Positions 1-7,092 of a stretch of DNA of 64,000 nt are shown piece by piece. The translations under genes were made by a program, and so were the position numbers. The DNA lies in NCBI RefSeq assembly GCF_030285665.1, contig NZ_CP127295.1:8742001-8806000 (forward strand). Reading direction: 5' to 3'. Position 1 is the first letter of the stretch. Every line of letters begins with the position of its first letter. The stretch is from Amycolatopsis mongoliensis. GTDB taxonomy: Bacteria > Actinomycetota > Actinomycetes > Mycobacteriales > Pseudonocardiaceae. The notes beneath the pieces were generated by a model, which saw only the letters and a program-made list of their open reading frames with translations, was not told the DNA's origin and made no database searches.

Positions 1-1
1 C

Positions 2-451
2 GGCGGCTACCTGGCCGCGATGCTCGCGGTGACCGCCGACGACGCCGGCTTCGAAGGCGACCTCGGGATCACGGGCCCGCCGAGCCGCGTCGGCGCGGCG
101 ATCGCCTGGAGCCCGCCGACGGACTTCACGCGCATCCCGCCGCCGCCCGCGGGTTTCCCGATGCACGGCAGCGGTCACGACCCGCACGACTGGCTCCCCG
201 GCCCGACGGCGAGCCCGCTGCTCCACGCGACGGCGACCGCGGCCCCGCTCCTGCCGGCCCACGGCACCGACGACGCCGGCATCCCGATCGCCCACAGCGA
301 AGCACTGGTGACGGCCTCCTGGCGGGTCGGCGCCGGCGCCGACCTGATCCGCCTGGACGGCGCGGGCCACTTCTACGGTGAGCGCAAGCTCCAGCACGTC
401 ACCGACGCCGGGATCGACTTCCTCCGCAACCACCTCGCGGCGCGGGCCTGA
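2..451 (+). CDS. Alpha/beta hydrolase, C-terminal part (cut by window start)
   Basis: The reading frame is open from base 2 and ends at TGA 449-451, giving 149 visible residues. The first residues, GGYLAAML, look like what follows the nucleophile elbow in esterase/lipase-type alpha/beta hydrolases, so the serine itself lies just outside the window. The rest fits the family's C-terminal half: an Asp-bearing loop in HGTDDAGIPIAHSE and a C-terminal His in GAGHFYGE. Substrate is unknown. No signal peptide can be judged because the N-terminus is missing. Confidence 0.7.
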   Translation, partial: GGYLAAMLAVTADDAGFEGDLGITGPPSRVGAAIAWSPPTDFTRIPPPPAGFPMHGSGHDPHDWLPGPTASPLLHATATAAPLLPAHGTDDAGIPIAHSEALVTASWRVGAGADLIRLDGAGHFYGERKLQHVTDAGIDFLRNHLAARA

Positions 452-550
452 GCCGCACTGCGCCGAACAGGTGACTTCCCCGGCCGGCACCAACCGGTCC
501 CGGCACTCCGGAGTGAGCAGACCGCACACCCGGACCCCCCAGGAGGACCC

Positions 551-934
551 GTGCCGAACCGCAAGCTGCCCATCCTCGCCGCCTCGGCGTTCCTCGCCCT
601 CGCCGGCACCGTCGGCTTCGCGCCCGCGGCGTCGGCCCACGACACCCTCGGCGAGGTCTACGGCTGTGGCTACCAGGGCCAGTTCCGCTGCGGCTACGGC
701 GGCGTCACCAACAGCCACACGCGCGTCTACTCCTGCGACACCGCGAGCGACGGCTACGGTTTCCGCACGGAGTACCGGCTTCGCAACGGCGGGAGCGGCT
801 TCGTGGACGACGCCAACGGCAGCAGCTCCGGCTGCAGCTCGATCACGCCGGGCACGGCGGCCAACCCGGTGACCACCTTCCGCGCGTGCCAGAAGCAGAA
901 CGCGTGGTGGTGCACGAGCTGGCTGACCGCCTGA
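551..934 (+). CDS. Small secreted Cys-rich protein, function unknown
   Basis: The 127-residue product starts at GTG 551, five bases after a strong AGGAGG at 541-546. A signal peptide is plain: basic N-terminus (MPNRK), hydrophobic core, and an ASA-type cleavage site near residue 29. The mature part is about 98 residues with six cysteines, rich in Gly, Tyr and Ser, and ends in CQKQNAWWCTSWLTA, suggesting three disulfides. I recognise no family. It is a single transcription unit convergent with the gene at 942-1760, with only seven bases between the two stop codons. Confidence 0.7.
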   Translation: MPNRKLPILAASAFLALAGTVGFAPAASAHDTLGEVYGCGYQGQFRCGYGGVTNSHTRVYSCDTASDGYGFRTEYRLRNGGSGFVDDANGSSSGCSSITPGTAANPVTTFRACQKQNAWWCTSWLTA

Positions 935-941
935 GCGCCGC

Positions 942-1760
942 TCAGCCGACGACGTCGATCTCGAACGGCTCCGCGGCGCTGTACTCGAGGTCGGCCCACA
1001 GTGCGCCCGGCAGGGCGAAGCGGCGGTGGGACGTCAGCCGGTCGTCGTAGCCCGGGTCGGACTTGGGGTTGTGCCCGATCCCCACCTTGTCCGAACCCCA
1101 CGCGAAGATGTTGCCGACCCACATCGGCTTCGACAGGCCTTCACCGTTGATCCGCGGCCGGACGACGACGGCGGCGCCGGCACTGCCGGACAGGTTGAGC
1201 CGGACCGAGTTCTGCCCGTTGTCGGGCGGGGTGACGGTGATGCGTTCCATGAGCTCCACTTCCGGTTCGGCGGTCAGGGATCCCGGCGAATCCACGCCGG
1301 GCCAGAAGTCGGCCACGACGGAGACGTCGATGCCGGGCGCGACGTCGAGCAGGTACTGCGCGGCGATCGCGCCTTCGGGGATTTCGGGTCGGCCGGTGGC
1401 CGTGGCGATCCAGTACAGCGGCGGCTCGACACCCTGTGCCTTGAACGCGGCCCGCACCTTCGGCCAGGTCGACCGGTTGCAGTAGATGACCGGGTAGGCG
1501 AACCCCGCCGCCCGACGCCGCCGAGCCCAGCCCGGTGCCTCCTCCGGCGTCGCGTCGCCCGGCTCGACGTCCAGGACGTGCCCGTCGTTGGTCGACGCCT
1601 TCTTGACGATCCGCACCTTGAGGGCGTCCGGGAAGAGCGCCCAGTCCGCGGCGGTCCACGGCGCGAGCTTGATCCGGTCGACGTACCCGGCCACGAGCGC
1701 GGGCCGGCCGTCCTTCTTGAGGATGTTCCGCGCGGTGACGGCGTCGTACATGGTGCGCAT
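942..1760 (-). CDS. Glycoside hydrolase-like (Rv2525c/DUF1906-type) protein
   Basis: The 272-residue product begins MRTMYDAVTARNI. ATG 1760 is preferred over an upstream in-frame ATG because GAGGAA lies five to six bases before it. The N-terminal ~190 residues resemble the actinobacterial and phage GH25-like beta-barrel that opens with YDAV..NI, carries HVLDVEPGDAT and VIYCNRSTW, and ends with a D-x-SVVADFWPGVDS segment. The last ~80 residues (ITVTPPDNGQ onward) look like a beta-sandwich tail. No signal peptide is visible, so the site of action is unclear. A peptidoglycan-related role is inferred from the fold only. Confidence 0.55.
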   Translation of the reverse strand: MRTMYDAVTARNILKKDGRPALVAGYVDRIKLAPWTAADWALFPDALKVRIVKKASTNDGHVLDVEPGDATPEEAPGWARRRRAAGFAYPVIYCNRSTWPKVRAAFKAQGVEPPLYWIATATGRPEIPEGAIAAQYLLDVAPGIDVSVVADFWPGVDSPGSLTAEPEVELMERITVTPPDNGQNSVRLNLSGSAGAAVVVRPRINGEGLSKPMWVGNIFAWGSDKVGIGHNPKSDPGYDDRLTSHRRFALPGALWADLEYSAAEPFEIDVVG

Positions 1761-1892
1761 CGGCGTTCCTCGAAATCGTGGGGCGGCGGATATCGGCGTA
1801 TTCACGATCGCGGAAGCGAGGATATCGCGACAACGGCGAAAAGGGCGCCTTTTCGGGCGGAATCGGCTCGGCGAAAAGACTCCACGCGCCGG

Positions 1893-1920
1893 GGCGGGCC
1901 CGGAAACAACCGGACCCGCC
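1893..1920 (-). terminator. Hairpin terminator after the FtsX-like permease
   Basis: An 11-bp stem (GGCGGGCCCGG pairing with CCGGACCCGCC, one mismatch) closes on a six-base AAACAA loop. It lies 12 bases downstream of the permease stop at 1932, so it probably ends the ABC exporter operon. Confidence 0.6.
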
Positions 1921-1931
1921 GCCGTCCCGGG

Positions 1932-4175
1932 TCATTCTTCGCGCAAATTCTCCAGGTTCGTCGTGCGCCACAACGCGGGCAGTGTCAACGCGGTGACGAA
2001 CAGTACCGCCGCGATCGCGGTCGCCGTCAGGAGCGCGATCGACGGCACGTCCGCCGTCATCGGACGGTGCGCCACGAACGTGAGCACCAGCCAGTCGAGG
2101 CCGAGCCCGGCCGGTACGGCGACGACCACCGCCACCGCCACCGGGATCGCCAGCTGCCACACCAGCGACCGGGCGAGCACGCCGCGCCCGACGCCGTTCG
2201 CCGCCAGCGCGGCGAGGCTGCGCCGCCGTTCGCGCAGCTGCTCCCACGCGGCGACGAGCAGGCTGGCCGCGACGAACAGCAGCACCAGCACCGAACCGGC
2301 CGAGAGCACCCGGGTGATCAGCGCGGAGGTGCCGTCCTGCCCGGTGCCGAGCGAGCTCACGGATCCGTTCCAGCCCACCACGTTCCGGACCCGCTCCACC
2401 TGATCCGCGTCGGCGTCGGGCAGCGTCGCGGACACCGTCAGCCCGACGCCCGACGCCGTCGCCAGCGCGGCCGGGGTGACGATCAGCTCCGGCGCGTCCT
2501 CCCCGTACGCCGGCACGCGGTGCACTTCCGGCACCGTCCACTGGGGAACGTCGGCGCGGTGGGCCCGGCGGACTTCGGAGAACCACACGTGGTCCCCGGT
2601 CGCGGGAACGGAGCTGCTCCGGGTCGTCGCGGCGTAGACGTCGCCGTCGCGGCAGTCCGCGATCCCGGCGCGCGCCCGAAGCTGCGGACAGCTCTCGACG
2701 ACGATCGAGGTGCGCTCGCCCGACGCGGTCTCGATCAGGGCACCGGTCCGCACCGGCACGCCGCCCAGCCCGGGCAGCGCGTGGAGGGTGGCGGTGAACG
2801 CCTCGCCGTCCGCGACGCTCGTGGCGTAGTAGCTCGCGAGCACGCGGATGTCCTGCGGCGCCGGGCGTTCGAATTCGGTCCGGTCGTAGACGCCTTGCAG
2901 CGCAATGGATCCGGCCAGCACCACGGCGACCCCGCTGACCAGGCGTGCCGCCGTCGCGCTGTCCAGCTGGAGCCTGCGGACGGCCAGCAGCCAGGCCGGC
3001 GAACCGCCGCCGAGCAGGCCCGCGACCCGCTCGACCACCCACGGCAGCACGAGGGGAACGGCCGTGAGGACGAAGACCACCCCGACGATGACGGAGGGGT
3101 TGTCGGCGCCGTTGCCGCCCAGGCCGGTGAGCAGCAGCACCACGCCCGTCACCGCGGGGAACAGGCGCCACGCCAGCTTCCGCCGGGCCCGCGTCCCCCG
3201 CCGCTCGACGCCCAGCGGCTCGATGACGACCGGCCGCAGCGCGAACACCGCCGCCGCGCACGCCAGCACCGGCAGGGCCAGCAGGGCCGGAATCCCGAGC
3301 CGCCAGTCGGGGACGACGTCGGTGCCGAAGAGGCCGCCGCGGAAGGCGTCCACGGTGATCCGCGGGACGAGCACGCGGATGAGCTGGAACACCGCGACGC
3401 CGAGGACCAGGCCGGCGAGCGAGCCGAGCAGCGCCTCGCCGGCCGCGATCCGGTGCACCTGACCGCGGTCCGCGCCGACCAGCCGCAGCGCGGCGAGCCG
3501 CCGGTCCCGGGCCGCCGCCGCGAGCCGCGTGCTGGTGACGACGAAGACGAAGACCGGCACCAGGCAGGTCGTCGCGCCGACCACGACCAGCAGCAGTTCG
3601 AGCGAGGACAGGGGGCGGCGGGAGGATTCGTGGCCGAACCGGCTCACCAGGGTGGCGTCCGGCTGCTGCGCGACGGTCCCGGAGCCGACGTAGAAGAAGA
3701 GCTCGTTCGGGCCGGTCAGCCCGGCGTCGCCGATCGTGCCGACCACGCGCGCGGAGAACCGTGGCCGCAGCAGCTCGCCGCCGGGTGAGCGCAGCAGGTC
3801 CGCCAGCGCCGGGGAAAGCACCATCTCCCCCGGCCCCGGGAGCCGGTCGACGCCCGGCGCGGCGGGCGGCCGCGATCCGGTCGCTTGCACGAGGTAGCCC
3901 TGCAGGCCGCGGCCGCGGAACTCGTCGTTACGGGTGACCGCGTAGACCGGGTCGACGCCCGCGGCGGCGGCGCCCGGGGCGAGAACCCGCGCGCTCGCCC
4001 GGTCGTCCCGGGCGGCGAGCAGGTTCGGCACCGACGTCGCGGTGAGCAGGACCGCGACGCCGAGGCCGACGCCGACCGCCGTCAGGGTGAGCCGCACCAG
4101 GGCGGTCCGCGCCCCGCCGCCGCCCAGCGCGAGGCGCATCCCGAGCGCGAGGTCGGCCGTCCAGCGCCGGATCAT
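1932..4175 (-). CDS. ABC transporter permease, FtsX/MacB type
   Basis: This 747-residue membrane protein has about ten transmembrane segments: one near the N-terminus (LTLTAVGVGLGVAVLL), two FtsX-like bundles in the middle and at the C-terminus, and large extracytoplasmic loops between them. The loop after the first helix and the one at about 420-570 look periplasmic-type. The start at 4175 overlaps the ATPase stop by four bases, so the two are translationally coupled. Substrate is not predictable: FtsX-like permeases of this size move lipids, peptides or drugs, or transmit mechanical signals. The upstream PadR gene suggests induction by a xenobiotic or cell-envelope stress. Confidence 0.85.
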   Translation of the reverse strand: MIRRWTADLALGMRLALGGGGARTALVRLTLTAVGVGLGVAVLLTATSVPNLLAARDDRASARVLAPGAAAAGVDPVYAVTRNDEFRGRGLQGYLVQATGSRPPAAPGVDRLPGPGEMVLSPALADLLRSPGGELLRPRFSARVVGTIGDAGLTGPNELFFYVGSGTVAQQPDATLVSRFGHESSRRPLSSLELLLVVVGATTCLVPVFVFVVTSTRLAAAARDRRLAALRLVGADRGQVHRIAAGEALLGSLAGLVLGVAVFQLIRVLVPRITVDAFRGGLFGTDVVPDWRLGIPALLALPVLACAAAVFALRPVVIEPLGVERRGTRARRKLAWRLFPAVTGVVLLLTGLGGNGADNPSVIVGVVFVLTAVPLVLPWVVERVAGLLGGGSPAWLLAVRRLQLDSATAARLVSGVAVVLAGSIALQGVYDRTEFERPAPQDIRVLASYYATSVADGEAFTATLHALPGLGGVPVRTGALIETASGERTSIVVESCPQLRARAGIADCRDGDVYAATTRSSSVPATGDHVWFSEVRRAHRADVPQWTVPEVHRVPAYGEDAPELIVTPAALATASGVGLTVSATLPDADADQVERVRNVVGWNGSVSSLGTGQDGTSALITRVLSAGSVLVLLFVAASLLVAAWEQLRERRRSLAALAANGVGRGVLARSLVWQLAIPVAVAVVVAVPAGLGLDWLVLTFVAHRPMTADVPSIALLTATAIAAVLFVTALTLPALWRTTNLENLREE

Positions 4176-4861
4176 CCGGTCACCTCGAGTTCCCGCGTCC
4201 GCCCGTCGCGCACGACGACCTCGCGGTCGGAGTACGCCGCGACACGGGGTTCGTGCGTCACCAGGACGACCGCCGCGTCCCGCACCCGGGCCGCGGTGGT
4301 CAGCAGCTGCATCACCTGCTCGCCGTTGAGCGAGTCCAGGGCGCCCGTCGGCTCGTCGGCGAAGACGACGCGCGGGCCGGTCACGAGCGCGCGGGCCATC
4401 GCGACCCGCTGGCCCTGCCCGCCCGACACCTCGCCCGGCCGCTTGCCCGCCACGTCGGCGAGGTCGAGCTCCGCGAGCATCTCGCGCGCCCGCCGGGCCG
4501 CCACCCGGCCGCGCTCGCCGTTCAGCCGCAGCGGCAGGGCCACGTTCTCCAGGCAGGTCAGCTCCGGGACGAGCCGGCCGAACTGGAAGACGAACCCGAA
4601 GTCCGTGCGGCGCAACGCCGAGCGCGCGCGGTCGGTCAGCGCCGCGAGGTCCGCGCCGCGGTAGCGGACCGCGCCGCCGTCCGGCCGGACGATCCCGGCC
4701 AGGCAGTGCAGGAGCGTCGACTTCCCCGCCCCGGACGGCCCCATCAGCGCCACGACCTCGCCCGCGCGCACCCGCAGGCTCGCCGACGTCAGCGCGTCGG
4801 TGGCCCCGTACGCCTTCCGGACCCCGGCGGCCTCCAGCAGGACTTCCCCGGCGGCGCTCAC
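4172..4861 (-). CDS. ABC transporter ATP-binding protein (LolD/MacB type)
   Basis: The 229-residue nucleotide-binding subunit has Walker A GPSGAGKST, a Q-loop in FVFQFGRL, signature SGGQGQR, and Walker B VVFADEPTGALD, followed by the H-loop in LVTHEP. It lacks membrane segments and pairs with the adjacent permease. The GTG start at 4861 overlaps the PadR stop (GTGA) and the gene end overlaps the permease start, giving one compact three-gene operon. The frame stays open far upstream, but only this start gives a family-length protein. Confidence 0.9.
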   Translation of the reverse strand: MSAAGEVLLEAAGVRKAYGATDALTSASLRVRAGEVVALMGPSGAGKSTLLHCLAGIVRPDGGAVRYRGADLAALTDRARSALRRTDFGFVFQFGRLVPELTCLENVALPLRLNGERGRVAARRAREMLAELDLADVAGKRPGEVSGGQGQRVAMARALVTGPRVVFADEPTGALDSLNGEQVMQLLTTAARVRDAAVVLVTHEPRVAAYSDREVVVRDGRTRELEVTG

Positions 4862-5379
4862 GCGATCTCCTTCGCCAGCTGGTCGAGCCGGGCCGCGGTC
4901 AGCTCCAGCCAGCGGAGGTCGGCCTCCAGGTGGAACAGCGCGTGGTCGCAGACCAGCTGGTCGACGAGGTCGCCCCCGGTCTTGCGCCGGGTCAGCTCGC
5001 GCATGGCGTCGAGGTGGGCCGAGCGCTGGACGTCGAGGACGTCGGCGGCGGGGCGGCCGGAGAGCAGCGCGAGCACCACCTTGGTGTAGAGGGTGTTCTG
5101 CAGGTAGGCCTCCGGCTTCTCCGGGGTCGCCAGCCAGGTGCCGACGTCGGCGACCCCGGCCTCGGTGATCGCGTAGCGCTTCCGCTCGGGGCCGCCGCCC
5201 GCCTCGATCCCGTCGGCCTCGACGAGTCCCTGCTTCAGCAGCCGGGCCAGGGTCGAATAGACCTGGCCGTAGTGGACGCGGCGGTCGTGCCCGAACCGGT
5301 CGTCGTAGGCGCGTTTGAGGTCGTAGCCGTGCCGGGGGCCGTTCTCCAGCAGCCCGAGCAGCGTGTGTCCGATCGACAT
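4858..5379 (-). CDS. PadR-family transcriptional regulator
   Basis: The 173-residue protein opens with the PadR winged helix: GHTLLGLLENGPRHGYDLKRAYDDRFG, then VHYGQVYSTLARLLKQGLVE. The C-terminal half is a helical dimerisation domain of the Vir_act_alpha_C type. It is first in the operon with the ABC ATPase and permease, and a palindromic operator lies immediately upstream. PadR proteins usually repress an adjacent exporter and themselves until a ligand binds; that is the expected role here. Confidence 0.88.
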   Translation of the reverse strand: MSIGHTLLGLLENGPRHGYDLKRAYDDRFGHDRRVHYGQVYSTLARLLKQGLVEADGIEAGGGPERKRYAITEAGVADVGTWLATPEKPEAYLQNTLYTKVVLALLSGRPAADVLDVQRSAHLDAMRELTRRKTGGDLVDQLVCDHALFHLEADLRWLELTAARLDQLAKEIA

Positions 5380-5390
5380 GGGGACGGACT

Positions 5391-5433
5391 GTACACGGGG
5401 TGTATAGCCGCAGTTTATACACCCCGTGCATAG
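5391..5433 (-). promoter_or_regulatory. Probable PadR operator (inverted repeat)
   Basis: A perfect 13-bp inverted repeat, CACGGGGTGTATA at 5395-5407 and TATACACCCCGTG at 5417-5429, is separated by nine bases, and partial matches extend outward. It lies 12 bases upstream of the PadR start and about 4 bases beyond the NmrA-type gene's stop, in the only space available for the operon promoter. Confidence 0.7.
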
Positions 5434-5436
5434 TGA

Positions 5437-6282
5437 TCAGCCGAGGATGGACCGCAGGGGTGTGGCCGGCCGTCCGAGCAGCTCTTCGAGGTCGGGACCG
5501 GTGGTGGCGAACTCGCCCCGGCGCGCGGCGCGGAACATGCCGAGCAGCATCGCGGCCTGGGCTGCCGGGACGCCGTGCGCGGTCAGGCCCGCCACCCACT
5601 CGTCGTCGTCGGCGACCACGCGGCGGATCGTGCGTCCGGTGAGTTCGCCGAGGAGACCCGCGACGTCCTCCAGGTCGAGGGCGACGGGTGCGGTCAGCGG
5701 CGGCGTCGGCCCGTCGAACCGGCCCTCGTCGGCGAGAACGACCGCCGCGGCTTCGGCGAGATCGGCGTGCGCGGTCCACGACACGGGCCCGTCGGCCGGG
5801 GCGACCAGTTCGCCGGTTTCCCGCGCCGGCCCGAGCAGCAGCGGGACAGTGGCGGCGTAGAAACCGTTGCGCAGCGCGGTGAACGCCGGGCCCGCCGCCG
5901 CCAGGTGACGTTCGGTCGCGGCGTGGTCGGGCATCGGTGCGAAGAGCGAGTCGTCGGCCGCGGCCTGGTGGCTCGTGTAGAGCACGCGCTTGGCGCCGGC
6001 GTCCCGCGCGGCGTCGATCGCCGCGACGTGGTGCCGCAGGGCCGCCTCGCCCGAGGCGTCCGTCGAGACGACGAGGACCTGCGTCGCGCCTTCGAACGCG
6101 TCGGCGAGCGAGTCCGGGTCGGCGAAGTCGCCGCGTCGCACGCGGACGCCGCGCTCGGCGAGCCCGGCCGCCTTCCCGGGCTCGCGGACGCTGACGCCGA
6201 CCTCGCCGGCCGGGACGCGCCGAAGCAACTGCTCGACGACCTGGGAGCCGAGCTTGCCGGTTCCGCCGGTGATCACGATCAT
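5437..6282 (-). CDS. NmrA/SDR-type NAD(P)-binding protein
   Basis: The 281-residue protein begins MIVITGGTGKLGSQVVEQLL, the glycine-rich dinucleotide motif of atypical SDRs (NmrA/QOR2 class). The start at 6282 is favoured by GAGGG just upstream and because the motif must be N-terminal. The active-site Tyr-x3-Lys of classical SDRs is not evident, which is usual in this class. Members act as quinone or azo reductases or as redox-sensing regulators. It is divergent from a TetR gene (6363-6998), which probably controls it. Confidence 0.8.
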   Translation of the reverse strand: MIVITGGTGKLGSQVVEQLLRRVPAGEVGVSVREPGKAAGLAERGVRVRRGDFADPDSLADAFEGATQVLVVSTDASGEAALRHHVAAIDAARDAGAKRVLYTSHQAAADDSLFAPMPDHAATERHLAAAGPAFTALRNGFYAATVPLLLGPARETGELVAPADGPVSWTAHADLAEAAAVVLADEGRFDGPTPPLTAPVALDLEDVAGLLGELTGRTIRRVVADDDEWVAGLTAHGVPAAQAAMLLGMFRAARRGEFATTGPDLEELLGRPATPLRSILG

Positions 6283-6362
6283 GATGAACCCTCTCGGTTG
6301 ACTAACGACGATATTAACCACGTGAGCATCATCGATAGCAACCATGGGTTATCATTGGAATC
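6283..6362. promoter_or_regulatory. Divergent promoter region, NmrA-type gene and TetR gene
   Basis: This 80-base AT-richer gap separates the divergent genes. It carries an imperfect dyad at 6334-6353 with GATA and TATC ends, just before the TetR start, and TGACTAACG near 6299-6307. A TetR operator is expected here. The exact boundaries are not certain. Confidence 0.4.
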
Positions 6363-6998
6363 ATGGTGAAGAACCGGAGCGAGACGCGGGAGCACATCGT
6401 CGAGACCGCCGCGCGGCTGCTCGACGGCGAAGGCGCGGCCGCGCTCACCATCCGCGCGGTCGCCCAGGCCGCCGGCCTGCAGGCGCCGGCGATCTACCGG
6501 TTCTTCGAGGACAAGGACGCGCTGCTCGACGCCGTCGCCGAGCACGTCTTCACCGCCTACGTGGCCGGCAAGGCGGTCGCGGACGACGGCGACCCGGTCG
6601 CCGACCTCCGCGCCGGCTGGGACGCGCACATCGGCTTCGGCCTGGCCAACTCGGCGCTGTTCGGCCTGCTCGTGACGCCGGGGCGGCCGTCCCCGGCGGC
6701 CGAGGCGGGGCTGGCGGTCCTGCGTGCCCGGGTGCACCGCATCGCGGAGACCGGCCGGCTGCGCGTGCCCGAGTCCCTCGCGGTCGAACTGGTCCACGCC
6801 GCCGGCACGGGCACCGTGCTCGCCCTGCTGGGCCGGCCCCCGGCGGACCGCGACCCGGGCCTCGCCGAGGCGATGTACGAAGCCGTGCTGGCCCGGATCC
6901 TCACCGACGCGCCGGCACCGCCCGCCGTCTCACCGGCGCCGGCGAAGCTCACCGGCGCCGAGCGCGCGCTGCTCGCGGAGTGGCTGGACCGCGGTTGA
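6363..6998 (+). CDS. TetR/AcrR-family transcriptional regulator
   Basis: The 211-residue protein has an N-terminal TetR helix-turn-helix: TREHIVETAARLLDGEGAAALTIRAVAQAAGL, then QAPAIYRFFEDKDALLDAV. The remaining ~150 residues form a ligand-binding helical domain with no family-specific motif that I recognise. It is transcribed away from the NmrA-type oxidoreductase, the usual arrangement for a local repressor. No clear ribosome binding site precedes ATG 6363, so the transcript may be leaderless or a nearby start may be used. Confidence 0.85.
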   Translation: MVKNRSETREHIVETAARLLDGEGAAALTIRAVAQAAGLQAPAIYRFFEDKDALLDAVAEHVFTAYVAGKAVADDGDPVADLRAGWDAHIGFGLANSALFGLLVTPGRPSPAAEAGLAVLRARVHRIAETGRLRVPESLAVELVHAAGTGTVLALLGRPPADRDPGLAEAMYEAVLARILTDAPAPPAVSPAPAKLTGAERALLAEWLDRG

Positions 6999-7092
6999 GC
7001 GATTCGTGTGCACTTCGTGCCCGCGGCGTAACACCTATCGGACTTCCGGCGCCATACGGGACGGTCCCGGTCCCCGCGCACCAGGAGGTCCC

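Noticed and set aside
1026..3788. Very long open frame (about 920 codons) on the + strand
   Set aside because: It is antisense to the FtsX-like permease and the GH-like gene, has no domain or ribosome binding site, and is the usual consequence of high GC in codon third positions.
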